NCBI GenBank assembly: GCA_963807225.1
Contig: CAWEAD010000008.1
Coordinates: 558,001-622,000, forward strand
Origin: JAGVGT01 sp963807225
GTDB taxonomy: Bacteria > Desulfobacterota > Desulfobulbia > Desulfobulbales > JAGXFP01
Length of the DNA: 64,000 nt
Reading direction: 5' to 3'
The translations under genes and the position numbers were made by a program. The notes under the pieces were generated by a model, which worked only from the letters and a program-made list of their open reading frames with translations, was not told the DNA's origin and searched no databases. Of this stretch, positions 45,504-54,340 are shown piece after piece; positions within the stretch are counted from its first letter, which is position 1; each line of letters begins with the position of its first letter.

Positions 45504-46736
45504 CTACAAATAATGACTGAATTCCAGTAACCGGCGGTTGATGCTCAAGGCGGTATCATGCTGGTATAAATTGTAGCCCTGATCGGTGAACGGTAAAAAC
45601 AGGAGGGTGATATTCCCGCACCTGAAAGCGATCCGGCCCAGGGTCGGGAAGATATTTTTTTTGTCCGCGGCACTGTTGCCGAGGATCAGGTTCAGGGATT
45701 GTGCCGCTTCCGCGGGCCGCAGGGTGACCGGAAAATGACCGGAAGGGAATAATTCGGTGGGCGCCGGAATTTGCCACTGGGAGAGGGTCAGTAGGGTGGC
45801 AATCCTCAGATAAATGTCGGGCCTGATCTTAAAGGCCGGGGTGAAGAAATTTAGAGATCGGTCGGGACCTGATCGACCCAGCAGATGGGTCTGATTGGTC
45901 ACGGTCAGAAAGTCGTGGAAGGTGCTGAGCGCAGGTTCCGGGGCTTGGGCTTCTACCTGCCAGAAGGGTAAATAGACCGCCGCTTTCTCAACCGTGGGGA
46001 CCGCAGCAAAAGCCATGGGCTGAAAGCCGCTGGCGGCCGGCCGCCAGAAGGTGGCGCAATTGGCGCAACCCATGACCACACTGTCGCCCGCCCCGGTCAG
46101 ATTCCAGCCACAGCCGGGGCAGATGGTCGGTAGAAAAGCCGGAGCCCAGTCCTGGCTCTCTTCGACTATACCGTTTGGAAAATCATCGCCGGCGTCGGGC
46201 AGAGAAACCAGCGGATCGTTGGTCACCCCGTCGCTGATTAAATTTTCGGCAATCTGCAAGGGCAGGTAGATCAGGCTGGTGGTTTCACCGATCAGGGCCT
46301 GATGAAAAATATGCCCCGCCGAACCCTGCCCGGCCTGTTTTGCCGCTTTATCCAGGACCACCCCGGCGCCAACCTGATTTTTAAGCAGCCGACCCGACTG
46401 CCGGGCGCCGGCATATTTTAATTTCATGGCCTGCGGCCTTACCCCCAGGGTGAAGGGCAGGAAGCGGCAATCAGGTACCCCCAAGGTGGTGAGGTCGACC
46501 ACCCGGCTGACGATTTCTTTTTCGGTACAGAGGAAAACGCTGCCGCGAAACCGGAGATAGGGAACCTGGATAAATTCCGCCTCCGGATCACTGGTCGGCA
46601 GGAAAAAACGCGGCAGGTCTCCGGTCAGCAGGTAATTCGAAACCCCGCAGTATGGGCAGGGCAGGAGGCGGTCGCATTCATCCAGCTCGATATTGCCGCC
46701 GCATTGCGGGCATTCCAATACACAGATCAGGTTCAT
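45504..46736 (-). CDS. Zinc-ribbon protein of unknown function (operon gene 3)
   Basis: A 410-residue protein with two zinc ribbons: CPQCGGNIELDECDRLLPCPYCG (two CxxC pairs, residues 9-31) and CPGCGWNLTGAGDSVVMGCANC (near residue 207). The rest has beta-rich segments, for example VEKAAVYLPFWQVEA and SLNFFTPAFKIRPDIYLRIA, but no domain was recognised. It is the last of three minus-strand genes, each with zinc ribbons, starting 47 bases after the SPFH gene, so it probably forms part of one complex. It may be a regulator or adaptor of the SPFH protein; this is inference. Confidence 0.6.
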   Translation of the reverse strand: MNLICVLECPQCGGNIELDECDRLLPCPYCGVSNYLLTGDLPRFFLPTSDPEAEFIQVPYLRFRGSVFLCTEKEIVSRVVDLTTLGVPDCRFLPFTLGVRPQAMKLKYAGARQSGRLLKNQVGAGVVLDKAAKQAGQGSAGHIFHQALIGETTSLIYLPLQIAENLISDGVTNDPLVSLPDAGDDFPNGIVEESQDWAPAFLPTICPGCGWNLTGAGDSVVMGCANCATFWRPAASGFQPMAFAAVPTVEKAAVYLPFWQVEAQAPEPALSTFHDFLTVTNQTHLLGRSGPDRSLNFFTPAFKIRPDIYLRIATLLTLSQWQIPAPTELFPSGHFPVTLRPAEAAQSLNLILGNSAADKKNIFPTLGRIAFRCGNITLLFLPFTDQGYNLYQHDTALSINRRLLEFSHYL

Positions 46737-46783
46737 CGGGTGCTTTTCGATTTTACTTAACGGTACTGGTCGGAGAAACCGCG

Positions 46784-47929
46784 CTAAGCTATTTTTTCAC
46801 CGCAGAAATTACAAAATACCGAGCCGGGCAGATTCTCTTGGCCGCAGCCCCGGCAGATCGGGGCGCTGGGCTTTTCACTGGTCGAATGGCCGCACCTGGG
46901 ACAAAATTTGGCATGGGGCGGCAGGTTTTTGCCGCAGTTTTCGCATTGACTGAAGACCAGCAACTGATGACCGCAGAGGGGACAGAAGCGGGAGTCGCCG
47001 GGAACCTGATTATGACAATCCGGACAACTGACCGGGGCCACGGCCGCCGGGACGGCGCTCTCGGAGGAACCGCCGGCGCGGTTGGTTTGCAGGGCTTGGG
47101 AGAACATGGCCGGCATCATGAAACCCAGACCCAGGCCCATCCCGCTGCCTGCCTCGCCGGAAGATTCGGCGGCTTTTTCCATGGCGGAGGCAGCCTTCAA
47201 CTGAATCAGGCGGTCAAGGTCCTTGATCACGCCCAGCCGCGATTGATCGTCGATGGTTTTCTGAACCTCCGGCGGCGGGGTGATCGAAGTGATATAGAGT
47301 TGCCGCAGGCCCAGACCGAAATGGCTGAAATCCTTTTCCAGCTTTTGCCGCAAACCCTCCGATAATTCCTCGTAACGCCCGGGCAGATTGAAAATGGTAT
47401 CCAGTTCGGACCCCAGATGATCGTTGAAGCGGGAAACGATGACCCGTTTGAGATATTCATCGATCTCCGGGGTGGAAAAACGACCCATGGTGCCGACGAT
47501 GGTGTTGATGAAGAGCACCGGCTGCACTACCTGGATATTGAAGACGCCGTGGGCCCGGAGGCGGATCAGCCCCAGTTCCCGGTCTTTGAAGGCGACCGGA
47601 TCGCGCGTACCCCACTTGAGGTTGGGGAATATCTTGAGATTGACGAAGTAGATTTCGGCCCGGAGCGGGCTGACCGCCCCCCATGGCGCCGAGAGGATCT
47701 TGGTGATGATCGGGATATTGGCGGTTTTCAGAGTGTGGCGTCCCGGTCCGAAAGCATCGCCAGCCCGGCCTTTGTAGAAAAGAATGGCGGCCTGGCTTTC
47801 ACGAACGGTCAACTGAGCGCCGAATTTGATTTCGCCGGAACCCTTAGCGGGAATACGGTGGGCGATCTCCTGGCCGGTTTCGTCAAACCACTCGATTGCT
47901 TCCAGAAAAACTAAATTATCCATGCCCAT
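46784..47929 (-). CDS. SPFH/YdjI-like protein with C-terminal zinc ribbons (operon gene 2)
   Basis: A 381-residue protein. The N-terminal 230 residues are an SPFH/virion-core-like (YdjI) domain: VRESQAAILFYKGRAGDAFG, RHTLKTANIPIITKIL, then LGLRQLYITSITPPPEVQKT, the usual end of the domain. A glycine- and methionine-rich linker (GSGMGLGLGFMMPAM) leads to three zinc ribbons, beginning CPDCHNQVPGDSRFCPLCG, CENCGKNLPPHAKFCPRCG and CRGCGQENLPGSVFCNFCG. SPFH proteins form rings at membranes; YdjI-type members act with YdjH/envelope stress or phage-shock-like systems in Bacillus. AGGAG lies eight bases before the ATG. Confidence 0.75.
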   Translation of the reverse strand: MGMDNLVFLEAIEWFDETGQEIAHRIPAKGSGEIKFGAQLTVRESQAAILFYKGRAGDAFGPGRHTLKTANIPIITKILSAPWGAVSPLRAEIYFVNLKIFPNLKWGTRDPVAFKDRELGLIRLRAHGVFNIQVVQPVLFINTIVGTMGRFSTPEIDEYLKRVIVSRFNDHLGSELDTIFNLPGRYEELSEGLRQKLEKDFSHFGLGLRQLYITSITPPPEVQKTIDDQSRLGVIKDLDRLIQLKAASAMEKAAESSGEAGSGMGLGLGFMMPAMFSQALQTNRAGGSSESAVPAAVAPVSCPDCHNQVPGDSRFCPLCGHQLLVFSQCENCGKNLPPHAKFCPRCGHSTSEKPSAPICRGCGQENLPGSVFCNFCGEKIA

Positions 47930-47998
47930 AATAGGATCTCCTGGTTCTGGTCTCGGTTTAGCGGGTCACCCGGCCGCTGCCGTTGCCGACGGTTCGGG

Positions 47999-49252
47999 CT
48001 AGATCTCGAGTTCGGGGCCTGACGGCTGGTGCGAGGTCGGTCGCTCGGGGTCGTAACGGTGCGGATGATCGGTCAGATAGCCCTTGTGGCCTGAACGGCG
48101 GGCCATGAGCCCGGCAAACAGATGGTAGGACAGCACCAGAAGGGCAGCACCCAGGATCCCACCGGCCAGGTTCAGGATAATCAGGACCACGGCGACCAGC
48201 CAGACCAGCAGATAGCCGAGCAGCAGCGAAAAGCCCGGGAAATAGTTGCCCAGATATATTTCACCCATCCCGGGCAGCAGCAGGGATCTCTTCAGGGCCT
48301 CGCCGGCGGTTTTGAAAGAAGCGTGACAAACCGGACATGAGTTGAGTCCGGCGCTCAAGGGAGTCAGACAGGAGGGGCAGAGCTGGCGTCGGGGAACGCC
48401 GTCGTAAAAGCCGCCGGGTAGCCCGTTGATCCGGGCTCTGATGTAGGTCGCCAGTTCACGGGACAGGGCAGGTTTAACCGTGGTGAAGTTCCATTTTCCG
48501 CCGTTTCTGAGCTTGACGATCAGGGAGGTGCCGAACAGGCCCCGGGAGATTTTGGCGATTTCGTCGTAAAGAATCTGGAAGGTATAGCGCACCGGCCGGC
48601 TACAGCGGAAGTCAAGATTGATCAGAAGCAGGCGGTGAGTGGTGCAGACCAGGGCGTAGTAATTGGTCGGTAGAGTCAACAGGCCATTGGCGTAGGGGAT
48701 TTCGAAGGGGAAATAGGCACTGCCCCGGCCGATTTTGCCGACCTTTTCACCGGGCAGAAGAATCTTGTCGTTTAACAGGTTGGCGGTGGCCAGCAGCAGG
48801 CGGACCTTGAAGCGGTTCAATCCGGTCCGGTACTCACCGGAAGATTTCGGCTTGAAGAGTTCCGAGAGGGAATAGCGGTTTTCAACCAGGATCCTGAGTT
48901 GCGGGAAGGTGCGCAGGATCTCCTCGTTTTGAGAGTTTTCGGCTTGGCCGTCCTCCGCCCCGGCCGATGCCGATGAGGGGCCGGCCCAGATCTCGGGCGG
49001 TTCGTCGCCGGCGGCAGGTTCGTCATCCGCGAGCAGAAGTACCGCGGCAGCGGGCTGGTCGTCGTCGACCCCGGCCGTTCGTTCACCCTCGGCCGTCGTC
49101 GGTTGCTCCGGACTTACTTGCAGACCGTCTGCGCTCAGCTCCAGAATAAATCGTTGCCCGCAACCTTTGCAGCGGACCGCCGCTTTGCGGATCGGCTGCC
49201 CGATCTCGGGCAGACTATGCGGTTTCAGGCAGTGGGGGCAGAGGATAGTCAT
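47999..49252 (-). CDS. MJ0042-type zinc finger/PH-like/membrane protein (operon gene 1)
   Basis: A 417-residue protein. The N-terminal CPHCLKPHSLPEIG with CKGCGQRF is an MJ0042-like zinc finger, followed by a long acidic disordered linker (residues 45-120), a PH-like domain (ILLPGEKVGKIGRGSAYFPF to RPVRYTFQILYDEIAKISRG), a second zinc ribbon (CPSCLTPLSAGLNSCPVC) and two or three membrane helices (GFSLLLGYLLVWLVAVVLII and following). The layout suggests a membrane-associated adaptor, related in style to the SPFH partner downstream. ATG 49252 is preferred over a TTG two codons upstream. Function unknown. Confidence 0.6.
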   Translation of the reverse strand: MTILCPHCLKPHSLPEIGQPIRKAAVRCKGCGQRFILELSADGLQVSPEQPTTAEGERTAGVDDDQPAAAVLLLADDEPAAGDEPPEIWAGPSSASAGAEDGQAENSQNEEILRTFPQLRILVENRYSLSELFKPKSSGEYRTGLNRFKVRLLLATANLLNDKILLPGEKVGKIGRGSAYFPFEIPYANGLLTLPTNYYALVCTTHRLLLINLDFRCSRPVRYTFQILYDEIAKISRGLFGTSLIVKLRNGGKWNFTTVKPALSRELATYIRARINGLPGGFYDGVPRRQLCPSCLTPLSAGLNSCPVCHASFKTAGEALKRSLLLPGMGEIYLGNYFPGFSLLLGYLLVWLVAVVLIILNLAGGILGAALLVLSYHLFAGLMARRSGHKGYLTDHPHRYDPERPTSHQPSGPELEI

Positions 49253-49356
49253 GGTCAAGCCTTAACGGCTAAGGCGTCCATTTTCCTGGTTTCGGCCAAG
49301 CTTAATTGTTCCTGATCGTGATCCATGCCGGTGGTTTTCAGACATTCCGACCCGGC

Positions 49357-50247
49357 TCAGGAAACCAGCTGGGTTGAACAGGTCACGCCCAGGGACTCGT
49401 ATATTTTCAAGGTGGATTTGGAGGAGTTCAGGGTATAGAAATGGATGCCCCGGACGTTATGGTCCAGGAGATCCCTGACCTGTTCGGTGGCCCAGTGGAC
49501 CCCGACCCTCTCGACATATTCGTCATCCCGGGCCCGGGCCACGGCTTTCAGCAACCGGGCCGGCAATCTGGCCCCGCCGGCCAGTTCGGCCATTCTGATC
49601 ATGCCGCTGCGGGTGGTGATCGGCATGATGCCGGCCAGGATGGGTACGTTAATCCCGGCCAGCTGGCAACGTTCGCAAAAATCGTAAAAATCGCGGTTGT
49701 CGAAAAAGAGCTGGGTAACGATATAATCGGCCCCGGCCTCAACCTTGGCCTTGAGAAATTCTATCTCGCGCAGGCGGTTGGGAGTCTCGGGGTGACCCTC
49801 GGGAAAGCCCGCCACGCCGATGGACATCTCCGGAAAACGTTCTTTGATGAAGCTTACCAGGTCGGCGGCATGGGGGAAGCCGTCCGGCGGTTGCCGCCAA
49901 TCCGGCACTCCCTTGGGCGGATCGCCGCGCAGGGCCAAGATATTGCGGACCCCCGAAGTACGATAGTTACCGAGGATTTCCTCGATATCCCGGCGGCTGG
50001 AACCGACGCAAGTCAGATGCGAAACTACGGTCAGGTCGGTTTCCTTTTGTAAACGGAGCACCAGGTCGTTGGTCCGGTCCCGGGTGGAACCTCCGGCGCC
50101 GTAAGTTACACTGACGTAAGAGGGATGCAGGGGAATCAGAGCCTTGATATTGAAAAACAGACTGTTCCAGGATTCTTCGGTTTTTGGAGGAAAAAATTCA
50201 AAACTGAAGGAAGTCTTTTCCGAAGCCAAGATATCTTTAACCAACAT
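49357..50247 (-). CDS. metF: 5,10-methylenetetrahydrofolate reductase MetF
   Basis: A 296-residue TIM-barrel flavoprotein: SFSFEFFPPKTEESW at residue 14 with the catalytic Glu, YVSVTYGAGGSTRDRTNDLV near residue 44, HLTCVGSSRRDIEEIL near residue 78, NILALRGDPPKG near residue 101 and VTQLFFDNRDFYDFCERC near residue 174. It reduces 5,10-methylene-THF to 5-methyl-THF for methionine synthesis. ATG 50247 gives the family length; GGAGG is directly upstream. An upstream in-frame extension runs through repeat DNA and was not used. Confidence 0.92.
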   Translation of the reverse strand: MLVKDILASEKTSFSFEFFPPKTEESWNSLFFNIKALIPLHPSYVSVTYGAGGSTRDRTNDLVLRLQKETDLTVVSHLTCVGSSRRDIEEILGNYRTSGVRNILALRGDPPKGVPDWRQPPDGFPHAADLVSFIKERFPEMSIGVAGFPEGHPETPNRLREIEFLKAKVEAGADYIVTQLFFDNRDFYDFCERCQLAGINVPILAGIMPITTRSGMIRMAELAGGARLPARLLKAVARARDDEYVERVGVHWATEQVRDLLDHNVRGIHFYTLNSSKSTLKIYESLGVTCSTQLVS

Positions 50248-50284
50248 GATCCTCCGTCTTGCCCGAGATAATGGGTAAATAGTG

Positions 50285-50425
50285 TCTATCCGGAAACGAG
50301 GATTTTTGTTCGAGACCAAGGCGCCAGAGCGGCGAAAAAGCGGAGCGTACGTCGGGTACGTGAGCATTTTTCGGCAACGGCGCAACGCAGGTATCGGGCT
50401 AAAAGACCGTTTCCGGATGGACACT
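50285..50425. repeat. Intergenic repeat D
   Basis: Contains GAGACCAAGGCGCCAGAGCG, GGAGCGTACGTCGGGTACGT with inner inverted repeats (GTACGTCGGGTAC), GAGCATTTTTCGGCAACGGC and, at the ends, GTGTCTATCCGGAAACG (50283 on) and CGTTTCCGGATGGACAC (50409-50425) as inverted sequences. The reverse-complementary ends suggest a small transposable or hairpin-forming unit of about 145 bases. A fragment of similar style (GTGAGCATTTTTC) is at 59953. Confidence 0.6.
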
Positions 50426-50513
50426 AAATAAGTCCGATCCAACTTGATCAGTGTCCGATAATAATAAGCTGATCAAGCCTTGGCAAGTTTTCTTCCCGAT
50501 CGACGCGAAACCG

Positions 50514-53500
50514 CTATTGGCCGATCTGGGCCAGCGGGGTAAAGATGGCCAGCGGCATTTTCAGGGTATTGGTGATCAGATTGATAATACCTTCGCCGAT
50601 TGCCTCCGGCGGCAACAGGCTCACCGTGGGATCCTTCAGATTTCCTTTGATTCCCACCGGGATGGAGATTACCGCTTTATCCTTGCCGCCCGCCACCTGG
50701 CCGATGATCGGCAGATTGGTGATGATGGCGTCGATGGTTTTCAGCGGGGCGACCATGATGATCAGGTCCACCCGGTCGTTTTTGAGGTCGATGGTCCCCT
50801 GGCCGAAGAGATTGAGCCCTTGGCCCTTGACCACGGCCTGGTCGATAACCAGTCGGTTGTTGTCGATATGACTGGACAGGTCCAGATTGGAAAAGGCGAA
50901 ACCGTCCCCGCCCAATTGCGGCAGTTTCTGCTCGGAGAAGAGATCGGTCAGGTTGACTACGCTGAAAACCTTGGCAAGTAAACCGAGTCTACGAATGTAA
51001 CCGTGGTTGGAGAAAACGGCGATTTTGCCGGACTGCCAGATCCTGTTCCGGCCGCGCAAGCTGCCATCCAGGTTGAGAGGCCCTTCAATCACGGTATTTT
51101 TAAAGTCCAGGCAGGGCAGGACCTCCTGCAGCAGGGGAGGCGAGGCGCTGTCGGTGAAAAAGTTCAAGGCATCCTGCCCTTCGGCGCCGTCGGCGTAGAT
51201 GGTGCCCGAGATATCAATCCCGCAAACCTTGGAAGAACGTAAGTCGAGGGCGTAACCGCCGGTGGGGAAGAAAGTGAGAAATCCCTTGGCCGGCGACAGG
51301 ACGTAGCTCTCGCTGGGGATTTTTCCCAGGTTGGGCGCCACTGCCTGAGCAGCAGTACTATTCGCCTCGTAGTGGTCGATTTTGAACTGCAAGGTACCTT
51401 TTCGCTCCCAACTCTCCGGAGCAGCCCCGACCTCCGCTTTCTTTTCGGAACCGGGTTCCAACTCGGCGATATGTTTCAGCCCCCGGGTCAGCCCGTCGAC
51501 CGTCACTCCGGTCAGCTTCCGAGCGGTCAGGTTCAAGGAGAATTCCAGTTGTTTTCCGGTCGGCTTGATGCTCCCGTTCACTTCCAGGTCCTGACTGTCA
51601 TCCGAGTCGATCAGGGCCTGTTCGATCATCAGGCTGCCGTCATCCTGACTGCTGAGCTCAAGGTCGCGCAGGACAATGTGCAGCGGGCTGTCGCCCAGCG
51701 CCCATTGCAGACCTTTGACCTTAACCCAGCCCTGAAAAATTTTGCCGGCCGGTTTAAGCGGCAGCTGCAGGGTGAAATCGCCTTCCAATCTCTGGGCGTG
51801 AATGGGGTTGAGGGCCAGTATTTTGTTCAACACGGCCTCATCGACGAATCCCTGCCAACTCAGGGAGGTGTGGGCGCTATTACCCTTGGAGCTCTCCAGG
51901 GTGAGTTTGCCGCGTTCCCGGGGAGTGGTGATCACCAGTTCCCGGATGGAGAAATGCTCCGGGGTGTTGGTCAAATCGAGTCTGACTTCCGGGGCTCCGG
52001 CGTTACCCATGCCGGCTTTGATCGCGCCAATGACCGAGGTGGTCTGTTGGTCCCATTCAATCAGCAGCCGGTCCAGGGTACAGGGGATTTTCGGAAAATA
52101 GTCAGCCGGGACCCAGTGTTTGTCACGGACCCAGGCGGCCAGCTTTTCCCTGATCGTCCCGCTGAAGGTCACCTTGCCTCGCCAGTTTTGCAGCCGGTTG
52201 TGCAGAAAACTGCCTTCAATCTGCAGGGGTTGTTCGATGAACCAGAGTTTGCCCTCGACCAGATCGATGCGGTCCTGGCCGACAATGGCGCTGGCATTTT
52301 CGACCAGGAACGGTTCGGGCAACAGGGGGCTGGTCCAGCGCGAGCCTTTGGTGGCGATATAAAGACTGTAGGTCCAGCTTTCCGGTTTAGCGAGTATTCC
52401 GGAAAATTCCGCTTTTTTCAACTCCAGGGGGCCTTCCGCCTTGGTTACCGCCTTTTCCAGGTCGGTCGGCAGGGCGGTGGCGGCGCTTAGCTCCCTGATC
52501 ACCGGATCCAGGTCGAGCGAGGCGCTGAGATTGCTCAGGTTCAGGCTTACCTGTTTATCCCAGGTAACCTTACCGGCCGAGTCATGAATCGAGTTCGGAC
52601 CCAGTGTGCCCTTGACTCCCAGCCAGTCCACCTCCGTCGGATTAACCGTCAGCGTGCCCTGGCTGAGGCTGAAAGGCCAGGGCAGGCGGTTGTACCGGCC
52701 CCGGGCCTCCAGGCTGTCGACTTTCACCCGGACCGCCAGATCGTGCAGGTGATTGCCGATGTTGAGGTGCCCCTTGGCCCGCCCTTCGCAGTTGCTGAAC
52801 CGCCGCACTTCAGCCTGAAATTTTTGCTGCTTGACCTCGTCCAGCAACACTTGGGGCAGGGCGGCCACATCGGCCTCGATATCCAGATCGAGCCGGAATT
52901 CGTTTTGGCGATTCAGCAGATCCAGATAGAGGTCGCAATTGCTGCCGCGGCTGTCGCCCAGTTGGGCCCGGAGGTTATGGCCCGACAGGAAACCATCGCT
53001 GATCTCGATCGGCCCGCCGGCTTCCTTCAGATCGAGCTTGGTATAGGGAGGATGGATTTCGGCCCGTTCGACCTCGACCTTGATGTTCATCTTTTCCAGG
53101 TGGGCGAAATCGCTCAGGGGCCCGCGAAAATAGTAACTGGCCTGTCGGGCCGAGCCACCCAGGACAATGTCGCCGACCAATTGGGCAACATGGTGATCGC
53201 CCCAGAGGGCCAGGACTTTTTCACGGATGGCGGTCAAGTCCAGGTTTTCACCCTGGAGGTCGACCAGCCAGATCTTATCGGCCGCGGGTTGGGTTGGCTC
53301 GGGAGTTTCCGGGGGGGAACCGGCGGCAATCTTGCCGGTCAGGGTAAGGCCGGGGTTTTTCAACTGCAGCTTGTCGATATCGATAGTGAAATCCCGCGGG
53401 CTGCGATCGACGGTCAGGGCGAATTCCCCGCAGTCGAGAAAGAGTTTTTCCGGAGCGTCGCTGGAGATAAAGCAGGGGAAGTCTCCGGCGGCGGACAAAT

Positions 53501-54212
53501 GGTAATTCTCCAAACCCTGGCCGCTGAACTTCCCGCGCAGGGCCAGGCCGGAAACCCTGGGTTCGATGCGGCCGTGCAGCAAGGAGGGGAAGACGTCTTT
53601 CAGGTTCAGGTCGGCTACTTCATAGTCAAGCTGGTAGCTGCGGTCTCCGGTTTTATAACTGCCATTGAGGAGAAGATGAGCGAAATTCGAAGAAGTACAG
53701 TCGAGCTTGAGATCCGCCAGTTCCGAGGTCAGTTGCAGGCGGGAATTGATGGCGCGGATTACCAGCGGGGAGTGGCCGGTTTCCTTGGCGAAAGGACCCG
53801 CGGCAATCAGGGCGGTGCCGTTGGTAACGGTAATGTGGATTCGCGGCAGGACCGGCAGCGAACCGGCCTGATCGGCGGGCCAGGAGTCCACGGAAATCTC
53901 CGGGTTCATCAGGCTGAGTTCTCCCAGGTCCAGCTCGTGGTGCAGGAGGCTGCTCCAGCGGGGATATATTCTGGTTTCCGGGATAAACAGGGCAACGCCC
54001 TCCCGGTGCATGGTGATGTCGTCCAGGGAAAAGTGCGGGGACGGGAACCACTCAAAGCGCAGGGCGGCGGCGTCGACTTTCCAGCCGGTTTGGGCGGAAA
54101 GGCGGGCGGCGACCTGGGTCCTGACCGGCCGCAGGTTGAGGAGCCGCGGTCCATGGTAGATCACCAGGCCCAGAGTGGAAATAATCGCCAGAAAGACGAT
54201 GAGTTTTTTCAT
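50514..54212 (-). CDS. Large AsmA-like envelope protein
   Basis: A 1232-residue protein with an N-terminal transmembrane anchor (LIVFLAIISTLGLVIYHGP) and a very long periplasmic beta-rich body. The first 120 residues match AsmA N-termini (VRTQVAARLSAQTGWKVDAA) and the last 250 match the AsmA-like C-terminal domain (QGLNLFGQGTIDLKNDRVDL, APLKTIDAIITNLPIIGQVA). Proteins of the AsmA/TamB/YhdP group bridge inner and outer membrane and are thought to move phospholipids through a hydrophobic groove. Size fits YhdP/TamB-sized members. It stands between metF and an NSS transporter without overlap. Lipid-transport role is inferred from the family. Confidence 0.8.
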   Translation of the reverse strand: MKKLIVFLAIISTLGLVIYHGPRLLNLRPVRTQVAARLSAQTGWKVDAAALRFEWFPSPHFSLDDITMHREGVALFIPETRIYPRWSSLLHHELDLGELSLMNPEISVDSWPADQAGSLPVLPRIHITVTNGTALIAAGPFAKETGHSPLVIRAINSRLQLTSELADLKLDCTSSNFAHLLLNGSYKTGDRSYQLDYEVADLNLKDVFPSLLHGRIEPRVSGLALRGKFSGQGLENYHLSAAGDFPCFISSDAPEKLFLDCGEFALTVDRSPRDFTIDIDKLQLKNPGLTLTGKIAAGSPPETPEPTQPAADKIWLVDLQGENLDLTAIREKVLALWGDHHVAQLVGDIVLGGSARQASYYFRGPLSDFAHLEKMNIKVEVERAEIHPPYTKLDLKEAGGPIEISDGFLSGHNLRAQLGDSRGSNCDLYLDLLNRQNEFRLDLDIEADVAALPQVLLDEVKQQKFQAEVRRFSNCEGRAKGHLNIGNHLHDLAVRVKVDSLEARGRYNRLPWPFSLSQGTLTVNPTEVDWLGVKGTLGPNSIHDSAGKVTWDKQVSLNLSNLSASLDLDPVIRELSAATALPTDLEKAVTKAEGPLELKKAEFSGILAKPESWTYSLYIATKGSRWTSPLLPEPFLVENASAIVGQDRIDLVEGKLWFIEQPLQIEGSFLHNRLQNWRGKVTFSGTIREKLAAWVRDKHWVPADYFPKIPCTLDRLLIEWDQQTTSVIGAIKAGMGNAGAPEVRLDLTNTPEHFSIRELVITTPRERGKLTLESSKGNSAHTSLSWQGFVDEAVLNKILALNPIHAQRLEGDFTLQLPLKPAGKIFQGWVKVKGLQWALGDSPLHIVLRDLELSSQDDGSLMIEQALIDSDDSQDLEVNGSIKPTGKQLEFSLNLTARKLTGVTVDGLTRGLKHIAELEPGSEKKAEVGAAPESWERKGTLQFKIDHYEANSTAAQAVAPNLGKIPSESYVLSPAKGFLTFFPTGGYALDLRSSKVCGIDISGTIYADGAEGQDALNFFTDSASPPLLQEVLPCLDFKNTVIEGPLNLDGSLRGRNRIWQSGKIAVFSNHGYIRRLGLLAKVFSVVNLTDLFSEQKLPQLGGDGFAFSNLDLSSHIDNNRLVIDQAVVKGQGLNLFGQGTIDLKNDRVDLIIMVAPLKTIDAIITNLPIIGQVAGGKDKAVISIPVGIKGNLKDPTVSLLPPEAIGEGIINLITNTLKMPLAIFTPLAQIGQ

Positions 54213-54340
54213 TGGTTATATAGTAAGGCCCGGATCGTCATGATTCTATCCCTGAAGCTGCGGATGAGCTGGAAAGAAACCGGTCGGGCGCCGGATTTTT
54301 TCAAGGTTGAAGTAGGGCCGGCGGTAATGGCGGCCGGGCC

